Part shown: in pieces, positions 20,815-30,835 of the stretch
How the letters are laid out: every line of letters begins with the position of its first letter
Position numbering within the stretch: position 1 is the first letter of the stretch
Assembly: GCA_030068145.1 (NCBI GenBank)
Contig: JAPJBO010000363.1
Coordinates: forward strand, 62,001-126,000
Reading direction: 5' to 3'
Source: Diplonema papillatum
Lineage: Eukaryota > Euglenozoa > Diplonemea > Diplonemida > Diplonemidae
Length of the DNA stretch: 64,000 nt
Notes under the pieces: generated by a model
What the model saw: only the letters and a program-made list of their open reading frames with translations
What the model was told of the DNA's origin: nothing
Databases searched by the model: none
Made by a program: the position numbers and the translations under genes

Positions 20815-23800
20815 TCACGTCACAGCTGATGGTCCTGCCGGCTGCTCGTGGTGGCCACGCTCTGATCTAAACTGCAGCCTCGTTTGGTTTAGGCTCCCTG
20901 CTCCATGTCCCATGTGCTGCTGGTCGCAACACGTATCTGGGGGCAATCGCCTCTTCTTACACGCGGTGCAGCGGGGTTCATCATGTTTCGCGCATCGTGC
21001 CGTCGCATTCCTCGCTTTCCTTGCTGTTGGTCGGGATCGCTGGCTGCTTGCGCCCCTCTCCTGCTCTCTTCCCTTCCACTCCGCCTCCTCCTTCCATGTT
21101 GTACTGTAAAAGTGTTCCGGGTGCCTGCTCGCTGCCCATGCCTCATGTGCCTTGACGAATGGGCTCGCGGGTGCCGTCGCAGCTGTGTGTGTGCCAGGGC
21201 GCGGCTGACTCATTTCCTGCAACACTGCTTCGGTCTGCGGGGCTAGCTCGGCTCGGCACGAGAGGCCTAGCATTACCCCTCCGCCTAGCGCTGTGACGCT
21301 GGTGACATTGGAGACGTGCCCACAGTGCCACTCTACGCCACAGATTCGTGCTACCGCGCTGGTGACCGCTCGGAAAGACTGACCTTTCGCCAGTGCACTG
21401 CCCTTGTACTCCTCATACTGCGCCCGTATCAATCCTACTTGCGCGCCCGTCTCTGCTTGCACCCTGTCCATGGCCGCGTTACTTAACGCGTCCGCATCGA
21501 CGTTCCTACTCCGCGGTACGTGTTCCAGACTGAACTCAAACCGCGGTGTCAGGTCGGCCATGCTCGCCCTCGCCTGCAGAAAATACGGTCGTAAGTTGGG
21601 TTTGCACATGGCCGTCCCGTTTACTGGTCCTATTACAACTTGTGAGTCGCCCCTGACTTTTACCGGCCCTTCAACGTCGCCCGGCTGTTCCCCGAGCAGT
21701 CGTATCCCCGCTATCAGGCCGTTGTACTCGGCCACGTTGTTGGTGGTCCGACCCAAGGGAACTGTTGTCTCCGCCAGCTTCAGCCCATCCTTGTAGATGA
21801 CTGCTCCGGCCCCAGCCACCGCCAGTGCAGTTCCGTTCTGCCTTGAGCCGCCATCGAAGTACATGCATAGGCCCTCGGTGGTTTCTCTGGGGGGGAGTAC
21901 GGCTCGGGCCGACGTCGCCTTGGCTTTCGAGGCTGCCGGCGGTTGGATTCGCCGATTTGCCACTATCGGCAGCCGCACGCCCGTTGTGACTTCGAAGTCT
22001 ATGGCCAACTCCAAGAAAGTCACTGCGTGTTCCGATCCAACGTGCGCCCATCGAAGTCTGTTTAGCCACCAGTGCATGGCGTTCCACAATTCGCCGCCGT
22101 GCTTCCACTGCTGCGTGATTGTTTCGGCCTCAATCTTTGGAATGCAGACCCGCCTTGGACTCGTTGTTCTCCACCCCCACGGGTATTGGGTCAGTCGATG
22201 GTGGCGACTTGTCTCCTGCTCTCTCTCATCCCTTATCTGCCTTGCACGCAGTACAGCCAGGTAGTATCGCTGTAGCCTGCTTACAAATTGGCAGGCTTCA
22301 CCATGGTCGAGTGGTACTGGCTGCAGGGCGGGGTCCGTGCTGTGTCTGTGCATGGGTGCGACTCCGCACATGCTCAGGCAATTCGGCCATGTTGTCCTGT
22401 CCACGGTGCCCATGCCGTGCTCCTGCCGTATACCCCTCCAAGCCTCACACTCCCACCACAAGTGCGCCACAGTTTCCCTTTCGTCCTGGTTGCAATATGG
22501 GCAAGTCTCGTTTTTCCCCGTTCTGCCTGTAGTTGCCACGGCCCCAGCTATTATTGATCGTAACATCCCCTGTTGGTATCCTGTCAATCCATTATCGAGA
22601 GCTTCGAGGAGATGTCGGGTTACGCTTCCATCCACCCCGTGCGCACATCCTCGCAAGTCTTCCCTTCTGTTGCACATCTTTGCCAATTGTTGGCGTCGTA
22701 GCGCCTGGCGCAAGTCGTGCAGCATGATTGTCGTTTGCTTCTCGTTCGCATCGTCCGTGTTAAAAACGACCTGCTCTCCGATCTCATTGGTATACCCGAT
22801 GGTGTCAGGGGTTGTCCACGCCCACTCCGCCTGGCTTAGAGCATCCCACATCAACCTGTGCGGAGAACCATCCGGTAACGTCTCTTTGTGCGCCCAAGCC
22901 ACACCCGCCAGTGTCCTGATGTGCCGCCACTTCCGCATTTGTCGCACCCATGTCCGGATCCGTATGTAAGCCGGGGCAGTGTAAGGGTCCAGCCGGTGCC
23001 CGTGGTGAAGCACCTGCATCACCACTTCAACTGCACGTCTGCTGGGACCGGTCCATAGGGCTGTCATGACGGCCTGGCGCATGGTGTTCGACGTCCTGTT
23101 GTCTAACGGCATGACCGATATGCCGTAGTACATTTTTGCGCACGCGGTCATTGAAACCAGCGTCTCACGTGCCGTTGCCGGTACTGGTATTCTTTTTATT
23201 CGTTGCAAATTTAGTACTGCTCCTTCTCTGCGTTGTCGGATCCTGCTCGACAGCTGGCGTCCATGCCCACGTGCGTGCACCATGACCCCAAGGCAATCGA
23301 AGCTGTCCGTCCGTTTGTAGAATCGCGGGGGGTCTTCCGAGACGAAAACATCAGTGTCTTCTTGCCAGCTCATGATTTCGACCGCTGGTTGGCGCAACGT
23401 CGTTCCAAACGAGTGGGATTTCGCTAGGCAAATCCATAAGCCGGTCATTTCTTCGAATTGTACCGTCTTGTTCGCTATCGTCTGCAGGTGACTTGCTTCT
23501 CTGGCCGTGGCTGTTATGTCATCCACGTATGATCGTGGACGTCCTTCTTGCGCTACGTGCCTCATCCACACGCTGATCAACAGCCCAATCAGTATCACAC
23601 TGATTGCGCAGCCCTGCATGATCCCGTTTGTTGGGATAAACCCACCTCCGACCGTCCCGTTTACCTTGAAATGCCGTTGCATTTGTCGGTATGCGGCTTC
23701 TAATGCCCGAAGTACCTTTCGGTTGAATCCCAGCTTCTTTGCGAGTTGCAGGGTGACGTTGATGGGCACCGAATCGAAGCACTTTTTAAAGTCGAACGCG

Positions 23801-26496
23801 ATGCCATACAGCGGGCGCCCCATGAGGTGCGCCTCTTCGATCTCGGCTGCCAGATGCCAGAAAAGGTCTTCCGTGCTGTGCTTAGGCCGGCAGCCGTGGA
23901 GCCCCTCTGGAGCCAGTTCGTCCATCCAGCGTTGCGCGTCTTTAGCCCTGACAGCAGCCCATATCCTGTACAGCACCGGTGCCACTGAGATCGGTCGTTG
24001 GGACAAGGGATCTCCTGTGCTCTTCGGTTTCGGTATCAGCGAGACGAGAGCGTGCATCAGTTCTTCCGGCCATTCTCCGCTTTCCTCCACCTCATTTAGT
24101 ACTCGTGCGAACCCTTCCAGAAGCGAGTTCGGCAGCTGTTGCAGCTCGTGGATCCTCCACCCGTGCATCCCAGCTGAGGCTGACTTCTTCATCTTCGCAA
24201 GCGCTGCTTTCACGTCACCCACCGTTATCGCCTCGCACTCCATTTCGGCCCTGTCTGGCAGGACGGGGCTGTACATCCGCAGAAACCGCCCCCAGCACGG
24301 TTCCTCCCGCGTCGTGTATCGCTGAAAGATTCCACCCCACGCCTTCTCGCCCCTCAAGATCTCGTCAATTTCCGCCGCGTTCGCCGTCAGGGTTCCGTCG
24401 TCCCGTCGCAGGAACGTCAACGGCGAGGCATATTTATCGGCGATGAAATTGAACACTAAGCCCCTTCCATGCGCCCATGCTTCCTGCATCTTATGCGTCC
24501 ACTGCGCCTTTCTGTGCCGTCTGAGCGCGGAGAATGCTGCCCTCTGGGATCCCTCCAGGCTCGTCAAGGCGCTTTGAAGCGCTTGTAACTCGGAGAGATC
24601 GCCTGACATCACGATGTTGGCGACTGCCTCCGGGATGTGGCCTCTTCCTACCCTCTTCCGTGCGGCTTCTCTCGCTTTTTCCTCTCGTCTTGTAAGCGGA
24701 TACGGTATGTCAGATCTCAGTCGCTCCCGGGCTGCTTGTACCAATGTCCGCAGGTGCCCCAACAGCTCGTCTCGTGCTCGAGTTTGCTTCGTGGAGGCAC
24801 CCCTTGTTGACGAGTGCTGGAATTTGGTGGCTAGTCGCGAGTCGCTGACCACTTGGTTCCCGCGTCCCTTGTACGCCCTGGACGGCAATGCGAGCTCGCG
24901 CCTGTGCAACATGAGCAGATAGCTTTCTGCGTGTTGCGATAGCTGTTTCAGACTCATAGCTCCCGTCATGGCCTCTTTTGCCTCGTTGGCGAACACTTCT
25001 AAAAGACTCTTCTCACTCAGGTTGAGCAACGGATATGCCCGAGGAAATGCTGTCGGGAGTATTGCGCGCCTGTGGCGCTCTCGGAACACTTGCTGGCGCA
25101 TCGTCACGTACATTGGTGCATGCGTGTGGAACTCGCTGTTTTTCCTTTCCACTGTGCAGACCTTGCTGATGGCTGGTGCCGCACAGGCATTGGCGAGGCA
25201 CAAGTCTATCCTGCTCCCTCCTGTCGCATTCGGCGCCCAGCACGTGCACGGTGGTTCTTCGCCTTGGCCTACCGCGTAAGCGGCTGCCGCATCTGCCCAT
25301 CTTCCCGACCGGCATGCTGCGGCTAGTACTGAACTGGTCTCTGTCGAACAATTGAAGTCACCCACTACAAGGGTCGGCACTTGCCCCAGGCCTGCCGCTA
25401 TACCCAACACCTCTGTTATCAACTGCTCCCTTTCCCCCTGCACCTGCACGCTGTTCCCGCTCTGCCCGTACAACGAGAATATGTGTAATGCTGTTCTGCC
25501 GTCCCCCAGGGCTACGACAACATGCACAACGCGCGTCGATGCCACCACTCTCTTCTCTGAGTCTTCAACCGCTGCCACTAGTTGCGCTGTGAGGTGCTGA
25601 CGGGTTAGCACTGCCACTCCACCAGGTCTTCTTTGGCTTCTCCCGTCTCCACCTTCCACCATCGTTACGTCGTCGCCCCAGTGCACGTTCCATCCGTACG
25701 CCGCGAGAAATGAACCCATGTACGCCTTTTCTGCCTTGGTTACCCGGGTCTCTTGCAGTACGACTATATCTGCTTTGAGCAGGGCCACCACCAACAGCTT
25801 CTCCGTGTCCAAGGATGTCACGTTTATGGTGACGATCACTATATCGTCGTCGTGCGGGCTCCATGATCGATCCTGCTTCGCCTCGGCGATGCTGGGTAAC
25901 CTTGGTTCGGGCGCGCGGGGGCGCGTGTTCCGTTGCCGGGTCCGCGCAGCGGCGGGCACGCCGGTTGGTAGGTGGTGGGTCGGTGCGTCTGTGCCAGCAA
26001 CCGGGCCAGCATTAATCAGAGCGAGCCGCGCCAAGGGTACCGTGTCGCCTGTCGTCGCCTCCAGCAGGCGCTGGCTCGGCAGCGGTAGAATCACGGTGTC
26101 GTAGTGCTCCGGCCGGTACGTAAGAACAATGGTCGCGGTCGGCGACGGTTGTCTGCATCCACGTAGGGCCTCCCGGCTCGTCGCGTTCAGCACCCAGATG
26201 TCGCAGCGCAGCACTCGCGACGCTGCCCGTAGTGTCAGCTCATCGCCGTACGTGGCGTTCCTCCGCATGGCCGCCAGGTAAGCCTGCCACTTGGCCAACT
26301 CTTCCGCCACCGTGAGCCCTCGACTGTCCGGCCCCGGTTCCATCACCATGTACGGACGGTAGTCAGCCGGGCGCGCCTCCATCTCATCAACTACCATTTG
26401 TCGCAGTCGCTCTGCATCCACTGTCCCGTGCCGTTGTGCGATGGCTGAGAACTGGCAGTTCCCGTCTCCCGGCACCGGGCATGCGCGGCCAAGCAT
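20815..26496 (-). CDS. LINE ORF2: OTU protease, APE endonuclease, RT, RNase H
   Basis: 1893 residues, the enzyme that nicks the target and copies the element RNA into DNA. OTU-like cysteine protease (~5-140): DGNC at 11-14, and His131 in EHYD near its end. APE-type endonuclease (~215-470): Asn225 in TINV, QETR with E249, SLYGQ, GDFN at 379-382, SRID, and a final His in EFHTHAP where families usually have SDH. RT (~760-1070): FDFKKCFD with D902, then the catalytic YVDD at 990-993. A CCHC-like finger (C1332, C1335, H1345, C1350). RNase H (~1540-1680): D1548, E1590, D1617 and D1667, all four acidic residues. A Cys-rich tail (~1835-1860) is unassigned. The first Met lies just before the OTU site. 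The frame is open upstream to the ORF1 stop, so translation may begin earlier. The clade needs a tree. Confidence 0.92.
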   Translation of the reverse strand: MLGRACPVPGDGNCQFSAIAQRHGTVDAERLRQMVVDEMEARPADYRPYMVMEPGPDSRGLTVAEELAKWQAYLAAMRRNATYGDELTLRAASRVLRCDIWVLNATSREALRGCRQPSPTATIVLTYRPEHYDTVILPLPSQRLLEATTGDTVPLARLALINAGPVAGTDAPTHHLPTGVPAAARTRQRNTRPRAPEPRLPSIAEAKQDRSWSPHDDDIVIVTINVTSLDTEKLLVVALLKADIVVLQETRVTKAEKAYMGSFLAAYGWNVHWGDDVTMVEGGDGRSQRRPGGVAVLTRQHLTAQLVAAVEDSEKRVVASTRVVHVVVALGDGRTALHIFSLYGQSGNSVQVQGEREQLITEVLGIAAGLGQVPTLVVGDFNCSTETSSVLAAACRSGRWADAAAAYAVGQGEEPPCTCWAPNATGGSRIDLCLANACAAPAISKVCTVERKNSEFHTHAPMYVTMRQQVFRERHRRAILPTAFPRAYPLLNLSEKSLLEVFANEAKEAMTGAMSLKQLSQHAESYLLMLHRRELALPSRAYKGRGNQVVSDSRLATKFQHSSTRGASTKQTRARDELLGHLRTLVQAARERLRSDIPYPLTRREEKAREAARKRVGRGHIPEAVANIVMSGDLSELQALQSALTSLEGSQRAAFSALRRHRKAQWTHKMQEAWAHGRGLVFNFIADKYASPLTFLRRDDGTLTANAAEIDEILRGEKAWGGIFQRYTTREEPCWGRFLRMYSPVLPDRAEMECEAITVGDVKAALAKMKKSASAGMHGWRIHELQQLPNSLLEGFARVLNEVEESGEWPEELMHALVSLIPKPKSTGDPLSQRPISVAPVLYRIWAAVRAKDAQRWMDELAPEGLHGCRPKHSTEDLFWHLAAEIEEAHLMGRPLYGIAFDFKKCFDSVPINVTLQLAKKLGFNRKVLRALEAAYRQMQRHFKVNGTVGGGFIPTNGIMQGCAISVILIGLLISVWMRHVAQEGRPRSYVDDITATAREASHLQTIANKTVQFEEMTGLWICLAKSHSFGTTLRQPAVEIMSWQEDTDVFVSEDPPRFYKRTDSFDCLGVMVHARGHGRQLSSRIRQRREGAVLNLQRIKRIPVPATARETLVSMTACAKMYYGISVMPLDNRTSNTMRQAVMTALWTGPSRRAVEVVMQVLHHGHRLDPYTAPAYIRIRTWVRQMRKWRHIRTLAGVAWAHKETLPDGSPHRLMWDALSQAEWAWTTPDTIGYTNEIGEQVVFNTDDANEKQTTIMLHDLRQALRRQQLAKMCNRREDLRGCAHGVDGSVTRHLLEALDNGLTGYQQGMLRSIIAGAVATTGRTGKNETCPYCNQDERETVAHLWWECEAWRGIRQEHGMGTVDRTTWPNCLSMCGVAPMHRHSTDPALQPVPLDHGEACQFVSRLQRYYLAVLRARQIRDEREQETSRHHRLTQYPWGWRTTSPRRVCIPKIEAETITQQWKHGGELWNAMHWWLNRLRWAHVGSEHAVTFLELAIDFEVTTGVRLPIVANRRIQPPAASKAKATSARAVLPPRETTEGLCMYFDGGSRQNGTALAVAGAGAVIYKDGLKLAETTVPLGRTTNNVAEYNGLIAGIRLLGEQPGDVEGPVKVRGDSQVVIGPVNGTAMCKPNLRPYFLQARASMADLTPRFEFSLEHVPRSRNVDADALSNAAMDRVQAETGAQVGLIRAQYEEYKGSALAKGQSFRAVTSAVARICGVEWHCGHVSNVTSVTALGGGVMLGLSCRAELAPQTEAVLQEMSQPRPGTHTAATAPASPFVKAHEAWAASRHPEHFYSTTWKEEAEWKGREQERGASSQRSRPTARKARNATARCAKHDEPRCTACKKRRLPPDTCCDQQHMGHGAGSLNQTRLQFRSERGHHEQPAGPSAVT

Positions 26497-26631
26497 CTCG
26501 CGGGTCGCAGCTCGTACCCACCGCTCGTCGGCGAGGATAGTTACAGGTCCCCCCCCAACGAGCTTCCTTCCCGTCGTGTCGTAGCCGGCATGTCCGTGTT
26601 CCTCCCCCGCCCCGCCAAGGGGGCTCTGCCT

Positions 26632-28443
26632 TCATTTACGGGCCGGCGCCGTGCTCCCGAAGCCCATCTGCTTCAGGGTCCTCGTCGCCTTTGACGGTGG
26701 CTGCTTCGGGGGCTCCGGTGACCGCGACTTGGACTTGGTCAGCGACCTCGGCCGCTTCTTGACCTTGTCCGGCTCCGCCAGCGACTGCCGCTTCGGCGAG
26801 GGTGACGTCGTCTTCTGGGGGTCGCCTGTCCGTGCCTGGAGCTGCGCACGCAAGGCCTGCACCAGCGTCCCCAGCTCCTCCATCTTCCGACACATGTCAG
26901 CGTTCTGGGCGCGCAGCTCGGACACCTCCCTCTCGAGCTTTGCCCTCACCTCGTCGGGTCGCTGCGCGTCCTGTTCGGCTGGCTGCGGCTGGTGCTTTCC
27001 TGCTTTCCCCCCTTTCTTTCCTTTCTTGCCCCCCTTTCCGGCGTTCGGCGGTGGTGCGTCCGAGGTTTGCGGGATGTCGGCGCCGGGGTTCCCCGGGGGC
27101 CCGCTCTGCTGTCCTGTTTCTGCTGGCGCCGCTTGGGTCGTCTGCGGTCTGCCGTCACTCCAGGCCTTCAAGCCCTGCTTCCTTCCGTACAGGCCGATGA
27201 AAGCGGCCTTGGCGTAGGTCATTCCCTGACGCTCTGTTCCGTCTTCGGCCGGGTCTGTCCGGGTCTCTTCCGTCCCCTTTGTCTGCACCCATCTCGGTTG
27301 CGCCTCGTCCTTCTCCCTGACCGTCGACACGGTGACCAGTTCCCCAGTCGTCTCGACCTGGAAAATCCAGGCCGGTGGCTCCGGGCCGCGGACGACGGCG
27401 AGGCGCTTGCTGCGCTTCGGGATCACGCGGATCACCTCGACGCCCGTCCATCCGGCCGCGTGGAGAAACGCTGCCACCTGCACCGGCGAGATCGTCCGCG
27501 GAAACCCGGCTACGTCCCAGATCTGGCCCGGCTGTCCCGGCTGCTCCTCCTCCTGCGCAGCCGCCGTCCCCAGCAACGCTCTCATAGCCGCCTCGGCCTG
27601 TTCCCCCTCCCCTTTTAGTACGCCCATGCCGCGCACACTGACGATGAGGCTCGTCTTCGCGCGCGCAGCGGCTTTCCTCGCTTCGTCCAGGGTAAGGTCG
27701 TCCCTCAGCCATAGCGCGCCTCTTCCGTCCCCTTTCAGCGTTGTGAAGACGCCCCCTTTCCCCGAAGCCGCCAAGGCGCCCTCCTTGCTGCGTCCAGCGA
27801 CTCGCAGTAGTGCGCGGATCTGGGCCGTGGGGCCGGGGGTGCCGCGCGTCTCGATCCCCGTAAGCGACTTGATGTCCTCCCGGGGTACGCCCTCCCCCAC
27901 GAAATGGCCCGTAAGCCAGGCCCTGGCGTCCGCCCCACAGCCCGTCCACCCTTCCACCGTCGCGTACCGGCGCGCGACTACCACGGACACCCTGTGTTCG
28001 TCCGCGGGCGGCAGGGGTGCGCTTGTCCTTCGGAGCAGCGTCCCAACCAGCTCGTCGCCAAGCTGCAGCAGGACGGCCGGGCGGACTTCAGTTCGCGGAC
28101 CTCTGCGCGTCACCACCGTCGTCTCCACCCCCTCGCCTTCCCGCCTTTTGGCCCCGAGGACGACCACGGCCAGTCGTCCCTTCCGGCTCTTCTTCGCCAA
28201 CTCAGTGGCGTCCGCCCATGTGACCAGGGCTACGCCCTGTGTCGTCTCCGGCTTCCTGATGTCGTTGGCCGTTACGACCGCTACGGGCCAGTCCTCTGGC
28301 CTGAGCTGTGCCAGCTGGCCTCGCCGTTTTCCCGCCAGCACCCAGCCAGTGCCAGGTGCTTTCGCGTCGTTGGCCTGCGTCGGCCGCGGCGGCCCAGCAG
28401 AGTCGCCGCGTTGCCCGGGGCCACCACGTGGAGGTGCAGGCAT
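26632..28443 (-). CDS. LINE ORF1 protein
   Basis: 603 residues starting at the ATG at 28443, 42 nt from the (CA)n tract. It is Pro/Gly/Lys/Arg-rich and has no CCHC knuckle or RRM that I can recognise. Residues ~497-536 are a heptad-like coiled coil (LEREVSELRAQNADMCRKME and onward), followed by a basic Ser/Lys/Arg-rich tail. By analogy with other LINE ORF1 proteins it may multimerise and coat the element RNA; this is inference. Its stop (TGA at 26632-26634) is in the same frame as ORF2 and the next 45 codons are open. An ATG overlaps this stop as ATGA, but in a different frame from ORF2. Confidence 0.85.
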   Translation of the reverse strand: MPAPPRGGPGQRGDSAGPPRPTQANDAKAPGTGWVLAGKRRGQLAQLRPEDWPVAVVTANDIRKPETTQGVALVTWADATELAKKSRKGRLAVVVLGAKRREGEGVETTVVTRRGPRTEVRPAVLLQLGDELVGTLLRRTSAPLPPADEHRVSVVVARRYATVEGWTGCGADARAWLTGHFVGEGVPREDIKSLTGIETRGTPGPTAQIRALLRVAGRSKEGALAASGKGGVFTTLKGDGRGALWLRDDLTLDEARKAAARAKTSLIVSVRGMGVLKGEGEQAEAAMRALLGTAAAQEEEQPGQPGQIWDVAGFPRTISPVQVAAFLHAAGWTGVEVIRVIPKRSKRLAVVRGPEPPAWIFQVETTGELVTVSTVREKDEAQPRWVQTKGTEETRTDPAEDGTERQGMTYAKAAFIGLYGRKQGLKAWSDGRPQTTQAAPAETGQQSGPPGNPGADIPQTSDAPPPNAGKGGKKGKKGGKAGKHQPQPAEQDAQRPDEVRAKLEREVSELRAQNADMCRKMEELGTLVQALRAQLQARTGDPQKTTSPSPKRQSLAEPDKVKKRPRSLTKSKSRSPEPPKQPPSKATRTLKQMGFGSTAPARK

Positions 28444-28483
28444 GATGTTTTGTATATTTTAATAATTTGATCTTCTTCCAGCC

Positions 28484-28485
<2 letters not shown>

Positions 28486-28570
<85 letters not shown>
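28486..28570 (+). repeat. (TG)n microsatellite, 85 bp
   Basis: Pure TG. It abuts the 5' end of the LINE and continues the CA target sense seen at 20492-20757. Confidence 0.98.
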
Positions 28571-28573
<3 letters not shown>

Positions 28574-28626
28574 TCCAGCCGAGGTCTTTCTATCTCTTCT
28601 GTGTCGACTAGTCCGAGGCTGGAATT
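28571..28626. repeat. inverted repeat beside the (TG)n
   Basis: AATTCCAGCCGAGG and CCGAGGCTGGAATT form an imperfect hairpin of about 14-bp stems with a ~27-nt loop, directly next to the TG tract. Confidence 0.6.
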
Positions 28627-29569
28627 TTCTACTTTTTTTTTTTGTATACGCACCAGTATTTTTTTAGTTTTTGAGGGCGGGGCAACAAACCTTGAGAAGT
28701 AGGTCCTGGAACCTTGGAATCGGTTCTTCAAAATATGCTACCAGGCACACTGTTCGTGCCCTTTCTCATAGGGACGCTGGACTGGCCTGCGTGATAGCGA
28801 TAGGAATTTCCTTTTCCCCCGTGACAGCAACGATCGAGCTAGCCCACCCAAAGACGCTTGATTCTTTAGGCGAGTTTCTTACCCGCGGAAGTTGTTTTTG
28901 AGCTAGGTTTGTTAGTGTTATCTTTAACTTTTAGACCTGAGATCCCGGCATTTTAGGGTCTCAGGGCTGACCTTTGACAAATGGGTTCTCTTAAAGCTTT
29001 TTTGCGGGGACGGGGTGGAGCGAAGGTTCTTTCGCCATCGCGCGCCCTCTTTGGTGTTCGTTGTTTGCCTTGTTTTTTTTTTTTTTTGTTTTCTGAGGGC
29101 GCGCAGGTACCAGGGAAAGCCTGCTGCACGGAAGCCAAGCTTCACGTGTTCGGCGGTACTGCAGAGCCACGGGCCTACGGGTCAAGTGGCTACCGATTTC
29201 CCAAACTAAAGCATCAAGGCTTGGCGCACCTTGGGGCTTGGCGCTCACGCTGAACACAAGCTCGTCGAGACGGTCAGCCGCAGGGCAGAGCGGACGGGGT
29301 TGTGGCACTGTGCTGCCTCCGACTCAAGCTTTGCAAGCTGTGGTTGACCGTCACGTCCCTGGACAGGAGCGGCCTTTTTCTTCTTTCTTCTTCTTCTGAG
29401 GGCGCGGGTCTCTGGTTTGTCGCGGGAGGAGACACAGTTGGCGTAGTTTTCTGCTTCACTTCACGTTGCTTTTCGCGGAAACGTTTGCCCAGCGCTTGGC
29501 GAAAATACAGACGGCCTAGCGCAGCAATGGGTGCGCACGATTTTCAAAAAAAAAGACAGGCGCTTCGTT
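28627..29569. other. gene-free stretch with a B module
   Basis: A B copy is at 28925-28995 (CATTTTAGGGTCTCAGGGCT, then AATGGGTTCTCTTAAAGC, as at 915-935). No supported gene. Confidence 0.45.
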
Positions 29570-29735
29570 TTGTTTGTGCGTGCCGGGCGATCGTTTTCCC
29601 ACTTGTATTGTATATTCAGGTGGGTAAGGAATTCTGATCAACCACCAAAACACGCTGCCTACGTCTTTTTAGCCTGCAACGCAACACATTGAAGGGCAAC
29701 CCGCATAACTGTTAGTACGAAAAAAGTGCGCGCGG
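29570..29735 (+). repeat. dispersed repeat family A copy
   Basis: It begins TTTGTGCGTGCCGGGCGATC, followed by GTTTTCCCACTTGTAT, ACCACCAAAACACGCTGCC, GTCTTTTTAGCCTGC, GGGCAACCCGCAT and TGTTAGTACGAAAAAAG. The best other copies are at 30685-30835 and 38418-38715. Confidence 0.75.
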
Positions 29736-30684
29736 CCGCATGCCGTGCGCGTGCGCACGCCGTGCGTATAAGTCGGACTTCGAGTGCGTGAACCCCGCCG
29801 AAGAAAGGTCCATCACACTAGTTCCAGGCTACTTAGCCCGGGTCTCTGGGTCGCGTCCCCCTCCTTCACTTGGTCGCCTGGTCTTGCGTCTTGCTCCGTC
29901 CGGGCTGGTCGCTTCGCGCTTCCCCTCCGTCATGCATCACCTCGTCTCCACTCACTGCCGCACGGGCTTCCAAGCTTCCGTGCGGCCGTGCGCACTGTTT
30001 GAAAATCGTGCGCACCCATCACTGGCCTAGCGTGGGCGCTACATTGCTCCTTGTGCCCCTGTTTACGCTGTTGATTTGTTCGGCGTCATCCCGGATACAA
30101 ACTGCCCTACCCCCAACAAATCGAGGCCACCGGTTGGGTCCTCATTGAGGTGCTCATCCAAACTTACTGCTGCAGAGAAAACGGAGAGTCCGATGCTCTG
30201 GAAAGGTCAGGTGATCCTCATCTTTCACCCAGAAACAAGCTTGAGCCAAAACCTCGGTTCAAACGATATGCCAGCTTTCTGTCACAGATTCTGTCGGAGG
30301 ACGAAATCGCCCCAAAGTCTCAAATGAGACAGAAGGGCCCGAATTCGTTTTGGTGGGATAATTATGAGGACACGACACCAACCCACGGGTTGCGCGCCCG
30401 TGTTCGGTCCCTGTTTGGCAGTTGCAACACGATAACGCTGGCAACCGTCGGTCGGTCTCGGCAGGAGGCGTAGCGGAAGTACAGTAGGCAGTGGATAGTA
30501 CAGTAGTGGTGTAGGCTGCTACTCGCCTTCCCTACCGATACCCGACTAGTATAACCAGCTTTCCGCTCCAGGGCCGAGGTCGGGGCCAGTGCGCCAGAGC
30601 TAGTCCTGCGTGTCAACGGCATCCGGAACGCAGTCGTCTTTCGACTTGAGCAGCTCAGCCATTTCTAAGATTATTTCTTTGTTT
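29736..30684. other. gene-free stretch
   Basis: No supported gene. A minus-strand stretch ending at 30600 (a helix ILEMAELLKSKDDCVPDAV) follows a CTTAG acceptor-like site. It could be a 3' exon of an upstream minus-strand gene such as the SAM gene, but nothing proves this. Confidence 0.35.
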
Positions 30685-30835
30685 GTGCGTGCCGGTTGAT
30701 CGTTTTCCCACTTGTATGTACCCTGTGTATATTCAGGTAAGGAATTCTGATCCACCACCAAAACACGCTGTCTACGTCTTTTTAGCCTGCACAGAGCAAC
30801 CCGCAAGATTGTTAGTACTAAAAAGAAGAACGAAG
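30685..30835 (+). repeat. dispersed repeat family A copy
   Basis: It carries TTTGTGCGTGCCGGTTGATC, GTTTTCCCACTTGTATGTAC, ACCACCAAAACACGCTGTC and GATTGTTAGTACTAAAAAG, in the same order as at 29570-29735. Confidence 0.75.

Noticed and set aside
20815-21400. Restriction-like endonuclease at the ORF2 C-terminus
   Set aside because: Only Cys-rich motifs are seen; no PD-(D/E)xK arrangement could be found.
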